From Paenarthrobacter aurescens TC1 (GTDB lineage Bacteria; Actinomycetota; Actinomycetes; Actinomycetales; Micrococcaceae): a stretch of 64,000 nt of DNA. A program made the translations under genes and the position numbers. The DNA lies in assembly GCA_000014925.1 (NCBI GenBank), contig CP000474.1, forward strand, positions 3,782,001 through 3,846,000. Direction: 5' to 3'. The notes beneath the pieces are model-generated. The model was not told the origin of the DNA. It did no database searches and saw only the letters and a program-made list of their open reading frames with translations. This document shows positions 35,461 through 44,483 of the stretch, piece after piece (the stretch's first letter is position 1; every line of letters starts with the position of its first letter).

Positions 35461-35877
35461 ATGACACTCACAGCTGATCAGACACGGCGCAGAGCACAGC
35501 ACCACTACAACGCCTCCTTGGAGCTCTGCCCTGCACGCCAACTGCTGGAAGCCATCAGCAGCAAATGGGTGACGTTGGTGATGCTCGCCTTGGAGGAAGG
35601 GCCGCAGCGGCACAGTGGACTGCGCCGGCGCATTCCGGGAGCCAGTCAGAAAATGCTGACTTCCACGCTCCGCTCGCTGGAGCGGGACGGACTGATTCAC
35701 CGTGAAGTCACTGCATCTGTTCCGGTGCGGACGGACTATGAGCTCACACCCCTTGGCCGGTCCCTGCTCCCGATCATTTTCGACATGAAGGAGTGGGCTG
35801 AGGACAACATGGATGCCGTGGCTGCGTCCCGCCAACACCATGACAGGGATCGCGCCAGCGTCACCCCCGGACACTAG
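35461..35877 (+). CDS. HxlR-family winged-helix regulator
   Basis: A 138-aa MarR-superfamily regulator. ASLELCPARQLLEAISSKW carries the conserved cysteine near the N-terminus used for redox/quinone sensing in YodB/HypR relatives. RIPGASQKMLTSTLRSLERD is the recognition helix and VRTDYELTPLGRSL the wing. ATG 35461 has GAGGAGC upstream. Divergent location and the dyad upstream suggest that it controls azoR and itself in response to quinone or electrophile stress. Confidence 0.9.
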   Translation: MTLTADQTRRRAQHHYNASLELCPARQLLEAISSKWVTLVMLALEEGPQRHSGLRRRIPGASQKMLTSTLRSLERDGLIHREVTASVPVRTDYELTPLGRSLLPIIFDMKEWAEDNMDAVAASRQHHDRDRASVTPGH

Positions 35878-35917
35878 GCTGGAAACGTTCGTGTTGAACC
35901 GCATGGAAGGGACTTGA

Positions 35918-36757
<840 letters not shown>

Positions 36758-36761
36758 AGCC

Positions 36762-38294
36762 CTAGGAGTTTTTGAGGCGTAGCTTCCGCGCCTTCTTGCC
36801 TTTCTTCAGGTACTTCTGCTGCTGCGCGTCGGCGGTGGTGCGTTCCATCGCGTGGAGCACGCCATATGTGAAAGCACCGCTGCCGACGTCCGGCGCCGAT
36901 CCGAGCTTCAGCAGCTCCGCCCGCGCCATCACGCTGTCCTGGTGGTCGCCAAGGATCGACTGAACCCTATGCGCCGCATTCCCCAGCTTCACGGCACGCT
37001 TGCCGTGAATGCTCTCCACGGCCGCCGCGGCGAAGCGCAGCTTCTTGGCGGCCTTCCGGACTTCATGGAACGCCTTATCGCGTTGAGGCCCGACGGCGGC
37101 ACTCACCGCTTCGTCGTGCCGTTCGCGGAGCCTTTTGCCGGCTTTGTTAACGAGCTTTGCCGTGGTCTCCTTGGCCGGCCCGGAACCCTTGGATGTAGAG
37201 GGTGGAACGTCGATGAAAGCTTCCAGATCGTCCAGTAATGTGAAATAGCGGGGGCTGTTCAGCCGGTTCCTGATGGCGGACATCGCAGTTTCGGCCCTCA
37301 GAGCCATGCGCTCTTCCAGTTCGTTGTGGAGCTGACCCAGGACGAGCTTCCCCGGCAATTCATCAAGGCTGTTCTTCAAGCGTTCGTGCAAGACTTCCAC
37401 ATCGCGATACCGGCCAAGGGTCTTTGCAAGCGATTTCAGCTCCCCCTCCAAGTCCTTCACCGGTGTCTGCTCGAACAGCGCGCTGTAACCATGCAGCACT
37501 GCACGGATGCGGCGGATTTGGGAGCGCATTTGGTGGACTGAGTCGTCCCGGGCAAGGCGGACGTGGGAGTCCTGAAGGAGCAGATCGGCAACTTGTTCGT
37601 CCAGATAATTGAGCACCGGGATCACGGCTGGACCGTTTCCGCTGGGCTCTTCACGGTCTGTTCGCTTCGAAGCGGGCCACGAGTCGCCCAGTGCTGTGGC
37701 CAGTTTGGAGGTGCGCTCGCTCGGCTTTGCTCCGGCGTCGGAAAGTTGCTGTGTCAGGGTGCTCAGCAAGGTATCGTCACCGTCGTCGGTTTCGTCCGGT
37801 GCCAGCTCCACCTCCCACTCCCTCCATTCCAGCTGACGAGGTTCACCGATTACGGACTGGGCTTGGACCGAGTCGTCCACGAAGTCGGCCATCCGGTGGC
37901 CATCGTTGCCATACAAGGAGTAGCTGGTACGTTCCGTGGTCAGTGTTGCAACTGCAGCCACTGCGTGACCCCGGGTGTAGGCAATGATGCGGTCCATGAG
38001 TTCTACCGGGACAGTATCGGCTCTGCCCAACGGTGCTTGGATTTCCGTTCGCTTTCCCGCACTGTGCGGGAGCTTCAGGTGCCAGCCGGCGTCCGGCCCA
38101 CCCGTGCGGCGTCGCAGTGTGATTCCCCGGGAAGCAAGGGCCAGGTGACGCGTGTCAAAGTAGATGGCTTCCAGGCTGTGGGTTGCGGGTTCACCCACGC
38201 GCCCTACCCCGTCGATCGCTTTCAGCTCAGGCAGCGGCGTGGACGCTTCGGCGTCGAATTTCTGTTCAGCTTCCACATTGCTGGACGTTGCCAT
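36762..38294 (-). CDS. CYTH and CHAD domain protein
   Basis: A 510-aa cytosolic two-domain protein. The N-terminal CYTH (triphosphate tunnel) domain covers about residues 5-205, with VEAEQKF at the ExExK position, the LRRRTGG strand and GWHLKLP. The C-terminal CHAD domain (about 235-505) is rich in His and Arg helices such as SVHQMRSQIRRIRAVLHGY, known from polyphosphate-binding CHAD proteins. The usual ExExK reads EAEQK, so the middle Lys-side position is changed slightly. It likely binds or processes polyphosphate/triphosphate. Confidence 0.9.
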   Translation of the reverse strand: MATSSNVEAEQKFDAEASTPLPELKAIDGVGRVGEPATHSLEAIYFDTRHLALASRGITLRRRTGGPDAGWHLKLPHSAGKRTEIQAPLGRADTVPVELMDRIIAYTRGHAVAAVATLTTERTSYSLYGNDGHRMADFVDDSVQAQSVIGEPRQLEWREWEVELAPDETDDGDDTLLSTLTQQLSDAGAKPSERTSKLATALGDSWPASKRTDREEPSGNGPAVIPVLNYLDEQVADLLLQDSHVRLARDDSVHQMRSQIRRIRAVLHGYSALFEQTPVKDLEGELKSLAKTLGRYRDVEVLHERLKNSLDELPGKLVLGQLHNELEERMALRAETAMSAIRNRLNSPRYFTLLDDLEAFIDVPPSTSKGSGPAKETTAKLVNKAGKRLRERHDEAVSAAVGPQRDKAFHEVRKAAKKLRFAAAAVESIHGKRAVKLGNAAHRVQSILGDHQDSVMARAELLKLGSAPDVGSGAFTYGVLHAMERTTADAQQQKYLKKGKKARKLRLKNS

Positions 38295-38335
38295 GACTGC
38301 CAGAACTCCCTCTGCCGTTGATTTTCCTTATGCCA

Positions 38336-38368
38336 CGAGGGCCGGCCCGTTGTGATGGCCGGCCCTCG
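38336..38368. terminator. Hairpin between SRPBCC and CYTH-CHAD genes
   Basis: CGAGGGCCGGCC (38336-38347) pairs perfectly with GGCCGGCCCTCG (38357-38368), with a 9-nt loop. There is no U-tract on the minus strand, as is common in high-GC actinobacteria. It probably ends the SRPBCC transcript. Confidence 0.7.
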
Positions 38369-38439
38369 TTGGAGCTACTTTTTACTTCTATAACCAGTTT
38401 GAGCCAGTCCGGAGCCTGGCGCCAGAGCTGGAGCCCTTA

Positions 38440-39054
38440 CTAGAGACCAGGAGTGCGCGGCTGCGGCGGCTCGGCAGGACCCTCGTTGGACGCGGGCGCT
38501 GAGACGTCGGCCGCGGGCGCTGAGAGATCCGGATCGACTGGCGGCAACTCGGCTGTCGCCACTCCCCCGTTTCCGAAGGGTTCGCCCGTGTCATCAACAT
38601 CTCCACCGGACACCGTGCCACGCCAGGCACCTGTTTCATGCCCCTGGGCTTCGATGAACTTCTTGAACTTGTCCAAGTCGGCACCAACACGCAGGCTGTC
38701 CACTCCAAGGGCAGAGCCCGCCTTTTCCGCGAGGCCATCCGGCTCCCAGACGATCTCCACGTTGACCCGGGTGCTGCCTGCGTCGAGGGGCTCGAAGCTC
38801 ACCGTTCCCCCGTTGCGGGGACCGTCCACGCTGGCCCAGCTGACCAAGGAATCGGGGACCTGCTCAATGATCTGGGCGTTGTATTCGCGCTTCACGCCGC
38901 CCACGTTGGTTGAGAAGTGAAGGCCCGTTTCATCGATCTGCTCTACGGCCTCCACCCCGTTCATGAATTGAGGGAAGGTCTCGAACTGCGTCCACTGGTT
39001 GTAGGCAACAGATACAGGTACATCCACTTCGATTGACTTATTGACCGTAGCCAT
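38440..39054 (-). CDS. SRPBCC (polyketide cyclase/dehydrase-like) protein
   Basis: A 204-aa protein. Residues 1-150 form a START/SRPBCC lipid-binding fold (VNKSIEVDVPVSVAYNQWTQ, FPQFMNGVEAVEQID, PDSLVSWASVDGPRNGG). A Pro/Ser/Ala-rich acidic tail follows and is probably disordered. Homologous stand-alone SRPBCC proteins are common in Micrococcaceae and are often stress-induced. The ligand is unknown. Confidence 0.82.
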   Translation of the reverse strand: MATVNKSIEVDVPVSVAYNQWTQFETFPQFMNGVEAVEQIDETGLHFSTNVGGVKREYNAQIIEQVPDSLVSWASVDGPRNGGTVSFEPLDAGSTRVNVEIVWEPDGLAEKAGSALGVDSLRVGADLDKFKKFIEAQGHETGAWRGTVSGGDVDDTGEPFGNGGVATAELPPVDPDLSAPAADVSAPASNEGPAEPPQPRTPGL

Positions 39055-39167
39055 AGGTTGCTCCTTCGATCGTGTCTCGGGTGCTTACGCGGTACTGCTT
39101 GTGGCGCGCCAGCCAGCTGGCTGCTTAACCAGTGGCGCGCCTGTCTAAAGCGCGCCAGCCAAAGCTC

Positions 39168-39521
39168 TTAGCCGGCGTCGAAACTTTCATCGTCATCGTC
39201 GTTGGGAGACTCTTCTTGTGGCAGGTCGTTGCCGCTGCCGTCCGGCAATCCATCATCGTTGCCGTCGGGCTGGGTGGACTGCTCGGCCAAGTACTGCTCG
39301 TCGGTTCCGCCGAAACGGCCCGCGCCTGGTTCGCCGGAGCTGTCCGAATCCTCAGGATTCAGGTGGCTGAGGTTCGGCGCGCCGGTGCCTTCTCCGAGGG
39401 AGGCTTCCTCGATGTCTTCTTCCACGCGGGGCTGGGCCTGCCCTCCGCCGGCTTCCTGCTCTGCCGTAGGAGTGCCGTAGCCTCCCACTTCCTCTTCCGG
39501 TGTGGCATTTTGCTTGTCCAT
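39168..39521 (-). CDS. Acidic, disordered hypothetical protein
   Basis: A 117-aa very acidic protein of low complexity, with EEEVGGYGTP, many Gly/Pro/Asp and a terminal DDDDESFDAG. No domain or membrane segment is seen. ATG 39521 follows GGAAAGGA. It lies upstream of the SRPBCC gene in the same direction; both end in acidic disordered tails, so joint stress expression is possible. The gap 39055-39167 between them contains two GGCGCGCC palindromes and repeated GCGCGCCAGCCA pieces. Confidence 0.6.
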   Translation of the reverse strand: MDKQNATPEEEVGGYGTPTAEQEAGGGQAQPRVEEDIEEASLGEGTGAPNLSHLNPEDSDSSGEPGAGRFGGTDEQYLAEQSTQPDGNDDGLPDGSGNDLPQEESPNDDDDESFDAG

Positions 39522-39675
39522 GAGACCTGTCCTTTCCAAAGCGGTGAACGTGTTTATGGAACTCTTCGAACCTATAAGTGCAGCTGGTGGCATGTCCATG
39601 CCCTGACGAAATTAGTCAGTAATCTTAGCGATTTGAGAGTGAAAGCGTTACTGTTCAGCCCCTAAAATCATCGAC

Positions 39676-39879
39676 TCACGATGGTTGTGGAATTTCGCAA
39701 CCACCCTGGGGATCCAATCCTGTGTAATTCAATGGCCCCGCGACAATATTCAGGGCGATGGTGGCAAACTGCGAGCACTGCGCGGGCGGAGCCGTGAAGT
39801 AACCCCGCTGACCCGCTGCCACGGCCCCAATAATGAGCCACACCACCACGAACAGCCCGATAAGAGAACCGATCCGCAT
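39676..39879 (-). CDS. Small membrane protein, 67 aa
   Basis: A short conserved-looking actinobacterial protein: MRIGSLIGLFVVVWLIIGAV forms one N-terminal helix, then AAGQRGYF, then a second weak helix around TIALNIVAGPLNY, a pattern seen in many uncharacterised proteins of this type. The ATG at 39879 is chosen because homology-like sequence begins there. The Cys pair (about residues 37 and 61) is notable. Function unknown. Confidence 0.65.
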   Translation of the reverse strand: MRIGSLIGLFVVVWLIIGAVAAGQRGYFTAPPAQCSQFATIALNIVAGPLNYTGLDPQGGCEIPQPS

Positions 39880-40002
39880 CACTACCCCAATCGCTGAACT
39901 GACATCCCCAGCTATTAGTAAGCATACTGACAAACCTGCCGAAGACCAAAGAAACGCGGCCACGACCGGGATTTCTCCCTGCCGCAGCCGCGTCTCCCCG
40001 AA

Positions 40003-40266
40003 TCAATCCGTAGGGTTTGTTTCGGTTGTCAGACCACGGTTGTCCGCGGTCTTTTCGTCCTTCTCTTCGGCCGGCCCGGGCGGGTTGGCTGATTCGCTGG
40101 GACCAGCGTCGACGGCGTCTTCCGGACTTTCCGACGACGAATCACCCACTGGTACCTGGCTGCTCGATTCCGGCGCCCCGGGGTCCCTGGGAATGGGATG
40201 TCCCGGGGTGGTTGTTCCATCGCGAACTTGCGCGAAACCGGCAACCTCGCTCGGATCAGTGGTCAT
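40003..40266 (-). CDS. Acidic hypothetical protein, 87 aa
   Basis: Low-complexity acidic protein (TTDPSEVAGFAQVRDG, then Pro/Ser/Glu/Asp-rich), probably disordered. Its ATG overlaps the stop of a 52-aa membrane protein by ATGA, which supports translation as an operon. No domain recognised. Confidence 0.5.
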   Translation of the reverse strand: MTTDPSEVAGFAQVRDGTTTPGHPIPRDPGAPESSSQVPVGDSSSESPEDAVDAGPSESANPPGPAEEKDEKTADNRGLTTETNPTD

Positions 40267-40421
40267 GCGCGCGACCGACCACGACCCACTACCCAACCAA
40301 TAAGGGCCAGCACCAACAGGATGATTCCCACCCACAGGAGGAAACTGAGGGCTTGGTTGAATCCGCCGACGAGGAGCAAGATGATCGCGATAACACCGGC
40401 GATTATTAAGAGTGTATTCAT
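40263..40421 (-). CDS. Small two-helix membrane protein, 52 aa
   Basis: A short gene: MNTLLIIAGVIAIILLLVGG forms the first helix, FLLWVGIILLVLALIGWVVG the second, and the tail is GRGRSRA. This is the form of the many small hydrophobic proteins of actinobacteria. A weak AAGGGA lies upstream. Its stop overlaps the ATG of the acidic 87-aa protein. Function unknown. The 230-bp gap to the right (40422-40652) holds no feature I can support. Confidence 0.65.
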   Translation of the reverse strand: MNTLLIIAGVIAIILLLVGGFNQALSFLLWVGIILLVLALIGWVVGRGRSRA

Positions 40422-40652
40422 TGAGCTACGCATCCCTTCAATAACGGTTGTCTATTCAGGAAGGCGTCCGCTGGTACTCCATTTCTGAAGCGCCACCCAT
40501 GCCAACGGGCACCGATCGGAGAATTACTCCTCCATATCGCTTACGTACCCCCACGGAAATGCGTTCAAACAGAACTCATGCCCGGGAGAGGCACGTACAT
40601 AGCATCATGATAGGCGTGCACTGCCCCGCGGCGAAGGAGTTCGACAGGAAAC

Positions 40653-41417
40653 TTAGTACGCTTTTGTCGAGAACGCTCCAAGGGCCCGGCTGATCTCCAA
40701 GGCAGTTCCTGCCGCAGCCTCGCCATATTCCTGATACTTGGCGGGCACAATTCTGCTCGATGGCCCGGAGATGGAGATGGAGCCTGCAGCGACCCCGCCG
40801 GAACCCAACAGAGGCACGCCGATCGAGGTGATCCCCGTACTCAGCCCCTGCTCATTGATGGAATATCCGCGGGCCCGGGTGTCCGCGATCATCACGCGAA
40901 GCTGGGCAGCGTCCACCACGGTCTGCGGCGTTAAGGCTTCAAGCTGGCCGGCCAGATACTCATCCACAAAGGCGTCGTCGGCTGCCGAAAGGTACGCGAT
41001 CCCCGTGGAGGAGGCGTGCATGGGGAGCCTTGACCCCAGGGGCAGGAACGCCCGGAGGACATGCGGGGTGTCCAAGCGTTCGATGATCAGCATGTAGCCG
41101 CGGTCCGGCACTGCCAGGTGCACGGTCTCGGTGGTGTCCAACTGCAGCGCGTTCAGTGGACCCATGGCGGCATCGCGGATGACTGAGCCGCTGCTTCCGC
41201 GGCTGGCAACGGCAAAGGCGTGGTTGGTCAGGACCCACTTCCCGGCCTGAGCCTCAGACTGCGCAACCCACCCCAGCTCGCCAAGCGTCCGGAGCATGCG
41301 CAGCACCGTCGCCTTGGGCACATCCACTTCACGGCTCAGCTCGGAAAGGCCGGCCGGCTGATTGTCCGAGACCGCTTCCAGGACCCGAATTGCCGTGACC
41401 ACGCTCTGAGTACTCAT
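40653..41417 (-). CDS. IclR-family transcriptional regulator
   Basis: A 254-aa regulator. The N-terminal winged helix shows LSELSREVDVPKATVLRMLRTL. The C-terminal effector (GAF-like) domain shows HLAVPDRGYMLIIERLDTP, MHASSTGIAYLSAADD and ITSIGVPLLGSGGVAAGSIS. ATG 41417 is behind GGGAG; the GTG/ATG 6 nt upstream is less likely. It is divergent from a CoA-transferase/enoyl-CoA hydratase pair, its probable targets, with a palindromic operator in between. Confidence 0.9.
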   Translation of the reverse strand: MSTQSVVTAIRVLEAVSDNQPAGLSELSREVDVPKATVLRMLRTLGELGWVAQSEAQAGKWVLTNHAFAVASRGSSGSVIRDAAMGPLNALQLDTTETVHLAVPDRGYMLIIERLDTPHVLRAFLPLGSRLPMHASSTGIAYLSAADDAFVDEYLAGQLEALTPQTVVDAAQLRVMIADTRARGYSINEQGLSTGITSIGVPLLGSGGVAAGSISISGPSSRIVPAKYQEYGEAAAGTALEISRALGAFSTKAY

Positions 41418-41476
41418 CCACACTCCCGCTTGACCGAGTTCTTTCCGTGCCCTACATTACAGGCGACTTCCCAAAA

Positions 41477-41491
41477 TGAACCAACGGTTCA
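41477..41491. promoter_or_regulatory. IclR operator candidate
   Basis: TGAACC-N3-GGTTCA is a perfect palindrome, with an extra half-site TGAACC at 41497-41502. It is 60 bp upstream of the IclR gene start and in the promoter region of the CoA-transferase operon. Confidence 0.65.
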
Positions 41492-41669
41492 TCCAGTGAA
41501 CCGATGCAGCTTGATTGGAGAAAGTGCCCATGTTCGCAGCGGATGCCGGCGTTGGCGTGTGGATGGCTGCAATGACCATCGACACGGTGGTGGTCAGGCG
41601 GCTCGTCCTTGTTGGCGCCCTGGTGCTTCCGTCCAGTCTCTTAGAACCCTTCATCGATAGGACAACACA

Positions 41670-42887
41670 GTGCTCAAACCACTCCGCGGAATCACCGTGA
41701 TCGACCTCAGCCGTGCCCTTGCCGGCCCTTACTGCACCGCCCTCCTGGCCGATATGGGTGCCAGGATCATCAAGGTGGAAAGCATCAACGGGGGTGACAC
41801 CGCCCGCCAATGGCCTCCGTTCCAGGACGGTCACAGCCTCTACTTTGACTCCGTCAACCGCAATAAAGTTTCGGTGTGCATCGACTTCTACTCGGCGGAG
41901 GGGCGTGGCATCCTCGCCGGCCTGATCGCTGACGCGGACGTCCTGGTGGAGAACTTCAAGCCCGGCACCCTGGAAAAGATGGGGTTCACTCCAGCACGGC
42001 TGGAGGAACTCAACCCGGGACTCGTGGTTGGATCCGTCACCGGCTTCGGCAACACCGGTCCGCTCAAGGACGACGCCGGACTGGACCAGGTGATCCAGGG
42101 AATGTCCGGGCTGATGTCCGTCACTGGGCCCGGACCCGGCTCGGCCTATCGCGTGGGGGTGCCAATCGTGGACATCACCTCGGGAATGATTTGCGCGTTC
42201 GGAATCGTCTCCTCGCTTCTGGGGGCCCGAAACGGCGAGCGCCCCAGCCGGGTGTCCACCTCCCTTCTTGAGACAGCGTTGAACCTTTCAGCCTTCCAGG
42301 GACAAAAAGCCCTGAGCCTCGGAGAAGCACCTACGCCGCAGGGCAACAATCACCCCGTCATTGCCCCATATGGAATGTTCGCCACGGCCACGGAGCCCAT
42401 CAACATCGCCGTGGGAAGCGACAAGCAATGGCGGGCGTTCTGCGACTTGCTCGGCATTCCCGCAGCCGTCGAGGACCCCCGGTTCATCACCGGAGCGGAC
42501 CGTTCGGCCAATAGGGACCCGCTGTCAGAGCTCATTGAAAGTACTCTCAGCGCCAAGTCCGCCGCCGACTGGGTTCCCCTCATCAGCCACGCCGGAATCC
42601 CCTGCGGCCCTATCTATGACTACACGCAGGCCCTCGCCTCGGAACAGGTTGCCGCTTTGGGACTCGTGCAGCGCCGCCAACGCGCGGATGGGTCCGAGCT
42701 CCCCCTGCTCCGCGGCCCACTCAGTTTGGACGGCGAGGCCAGCGAAATCCTTTCGCCGCCTCCGCTGCTGGGCGAGCACACCGCCCAAGTACTGATGGAA
42801 CGCGGAATGACGCACGACGACGTCACCCGGCTTGAGCGCGAGGGTCGTGTTGTGTGCGGGTCGGCAAAGATTGGAGCAACGCGATGA
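41670..42887 (+). CDS. CaiB/BaiF-family CoA-transferase
   Basis: Family III CoA-transferase of 405 aa that moves CoA between carboxylic acids. LKPLRGITVIDLSRALAGPYCT, LLADMGARIIKVE and the segment SVNRNKVSVCIDF are diagnostic. The catalytic Asp of family III is expected near residue 165 (VGVPIVDITSGM). The start is GTG 41670 after ACAACACA, with no strong ribosome-binding site. It is coupled to an enoyl-CoA hydratase gene (ATGA overlap) and under probable IclR control, so it probably activates a carboxylic acid for catabolism. Confidence 0.9.
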   Translation: MLKPLRGITVIDLSRALAGPYCTALLADMGARIIKVESINGGDTARQWPPFQDGHSLYFDSVNRNKVSVCIDFYSAEGRGILAGLIADADVLVENFKPGTLEKMGFTPARLEELNPGLVVGSVTGFGNTGPLKDDAGLDQVIQGMSGLMSVTGPGPGSAYRVGVPIVDITSGMICAFGIVSSLLGARNGERPSRVSTSLLETALNLSAFQGQKALSLGEAPTPQGNNHPVIAPYGMFATATEPINIAVGSDKQWRAFCDLLGIPAAVEDPRFITGADRSANRDPLSELIESTLSAKSAADWVPLISHAGIPCGPIYDYTQALASEQVAALGLVQRRQRADGSELPLLRGPLSLDGEASEILSPPPLLGEHTAQVLMERGMTHDDVTRLEREGRVVCGSAKIGATR

Positions 42888-43702
42888 GCACCGTTTCCGA
42901 AGTAGCGCGTCCCCGGACCGGCCGAATCTCTGTCGCGATCGCTGACGGCGTGGCCAGTGTGGAGATTTCCAACCTGGCGCAGAGAAACGCTCTGACCAAG
43001 GACATGTGCCTGGAGATCCAGGAACTGATGCCTCAACTGGACGCCGATCCGGACGTTGCGGTGGTTGTGCTGCGCGGCGCCGGAGATACGTTCTGCGCCG
43101 GGGCGTCCATCAGTGAACTGGCCTCGGTGCTGCTGGATCCCCAGCCGGACGGTTCCACGGCGGATCACCTCAGCAGGGCAGATTCGGCCATCGCAGCCCT
43201 GTCGAAGCCCGCCGTTGCCTTGGTGGATGGCGCCTGCATGGGCGGCGGGTGGCAGATCGCGTCGGCTTGCGACTTCATCATCGCCAACGAGCGTGCCGTC
43301 ATAGGGCTCACCCCGGCCAAGATCGGCATCATCTACCCACGGCCCGGCCTCGAACGGCTGGTCCGGTTAGTGGGACATGCCAACGCGAAGTACATCCTGC
43401 TCACCGGACAGACGTTCAGCGCTCCTGAAGCTCGAGCGCTCGGGCTGGTTGCCGACGTCGTGCCTTCCGAATCCTTTGAGGAGAAGTGCGCAGCGCTTGT
43501 CCGTTCCTTGCGGAGCCGCTCCCGGTTCTCCATGCACTCCATGAAGCGGCTGGTGGACTTGACGGACAGTGTGCCTGCGGCCGGCATTGATCAGGAATGG
43601 GCGGCAGCTTGGTCGGCGATGCCCGACAGCCCGGACATGGGGATCGGCATCAGCGCATTCCTGAACCGCGAGCAGCCCCGGTTCATGTGGCGGCCTGCAT
43701 AG
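42884..43702 (+). CDS. Enoyl-CoA hydratase/isomerase (crotonase) family
   Basis: A 272-aa crotonase-fold enzyme. The oxyanion-hole segments are LRGAGDTFCAGASISEL and ACMGGGWQIASACDFIIA. Position two of the catalytic pair falls in KIGIIYPRPGLERLV, where hydratases have Glu; here the region has Pro/Gly instead, so the specific reaction (hydratase, isomerase, decarboxylase or hydrolase) is open. The start overlaps the CoA-transferase stop by ATGA. It presumably acts on the CoA ester made by its partner. Confidence 0.87.
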   Translation: MSTVSEVARPRTGRISVAIADGVASVEISNLAQRNALTKDMCLEIQELMPQLDADPDVAVVVLRGAGDTFCAGASISELASVLLDPQPDGSTADHLSRADSAIAALSKPAVALVDGACMGGGWQIASACDFIIANERAVIGLTPAKIGIIYPRPGLERLVRLVGHANAKYILLTGQTFSAPEARALGLVADVVPSESFEEKCAALVRSLRSRSRFSMHSMKRLVDLTDSVPAAGIDQEWAAAWSAMPDSPDMGIGISAFLNREQPRFMWRPA

Positions 43703-43749
43703 TGAGCAGCCCCTGAGCTGTGATCCGCGCCTCATCCGGCACAACTGAG

Positions 43750-43801
43750 GCCCTCCCCGCGTTGTACAGGGAACGAGTTGTACAGAAGACGAAGGGAGGG
43801 C
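43750..43801 (+). promoter_or_regulatory. Hairpin sequestering the ribosome-binding site
   Basis: GCCCTCCC (43750-43757) is exactly complementary to GGGAGGGC (43794-43801), which contains the Shine-Dalgarno of the next gene. The loop carries two GTTGTACAG direct repeats (43761-43769, 43777-43785). Confidence 0.55.
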
Positions 43802-43803
43802 TC

Positions 43804-44385
43804 ATGCTCATTGTTCTGACGGGAATTGACGGCTCAGGAAAAACGACGGCGGCCCGCGCCTTGGTCGATTCAGCTCTGGCTGAGGGACGAAGCGCCCTGC
43901 TGCTCAGTAATCACGCTGCACGCCGAAGGATGTCGCTCCTATCGGCGCGGTATGGGTGGAAGGTGCCGCCACGCGTCGCGGACTTCATCGAAACCGGCGT
44001 TCGCGTGTTCAACGTGCTGGTGAACCACGCGCGCGCCCGGCAATTCGACGGCCTGGTGGTCATGGACCGCCACCTCCATTGCCAGCTGGCCTTACGCCAG
44101 GCCAACGGATTGCGTCGCGGCCGGCTGCTGCCATGGCTGCTGGAGAAACTCCCGGCTGCTGACCTGCACGTCCACTTCGACGCGGATCCCACCATCGCCC
44201 ATGAGCGGGTTATGGCGCGTGGGACGGACCAAGAGACAGTTGCCGATCTGAGGGCATTCAGGGACGCATACCGTTCACTGCCTGAATATGAAGACTTTGC
44301 CGTGGTGGACGCCAGCGGCGAACCTGGCGACGTCCAGGCCCAGCTGAACCGTGTGATCACTGGTAAGGAACCACTCCACGCCTAG
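43804..44385 (+). CDS. Thymidylate kinase-like P-loop kinase
   Basis: A 193-aa nucleoside monophosphate kinase-like protein. P-loop GIDGSGKTT (residues 6-14), a DRHLHCQLALRQ segment at the DRY/DRYxxS position, and LPAADLHVHFDADPTIAHERV typical of the dTMP kinase lid approach. It lacks the usual FExxDxxGK, and a canonical tmk is expected elsewhere, so a different phosphoacceptor is possible. ATG 43804 follows GGGAGGG, which can be hidden in a hairpin. Confidence 0.75.
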   Translation: MLIVLTGIDGSGKTTAARALVDSALAEGRSALLLSNHAARRRMSLLSARYGWKVPPRVADFIETGVRVFNVLVNHARARQFDGLVVMDRHLHCQLALRQANGLRRGRLLPWLLEKLPAADLHVHFDADPTIAHERVMARGTDQETVADLRAFRDAYRSLPEYEDFAVVDASGEPGDVQAQLNRVITGKEPLHA

Positions 44386-44437
44386 CCCAAGCGGCTCGCA
44401 GCGCGGCCGGTTGACTTGCAGCATCTCTTTTGCAGGG

Positions 44438-44443
44438 TAGGCT
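44438..44443 (+). promoter_or_regulatory. -10 box before leaderless mini-ORF
   Basis: TAGGCT, 7 nt before an ATG at 44451. CTTGCA at 44415-44420 gives a 17-bp spacer. Confidence 0.45.
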
Positions 44444-44450
44444 CGCGCAG

Positions 44451-44483
44451 ATGAGCCGGCTTGCGAAGGAACATCTTCAGTGA
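44451..44483 (+). CDS. Leaderless 10-codon upstream ORF
   Basis: ATG 44451 encodes MSRLAKEHLQ and stops at TGA 44481-44483, overlapping the GTG start (44480) of the next gene. The ORF carries that gene's GAAGGA ribosome-binding site inside it. Translation of the mini-ORF could set expression of the membrane protein. Confidence 0.45.
   Translation: MSRLAKEHLQ

Noticed and set aside
36762..38321. Plus-strand frames over the CYTH-CHAD gene
   Set aside because: Shadow frames; the minus-strand protein has clear two-domain homology.
39101..39170. GGCGCGCC palindromes and GCGCGCCAGCCA repeats as a possible insertion scar
   Set aside because: Short GC-rich palindromes are expected by chance at this composition, and no target duplication or ORF supports an element.
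41515..41700. 61-aa frame before the CoA-transferase
   Set aside because: No ribosome-binding site or family; it lies in the IclR promoter region and overlaps the CoA-transferase start.
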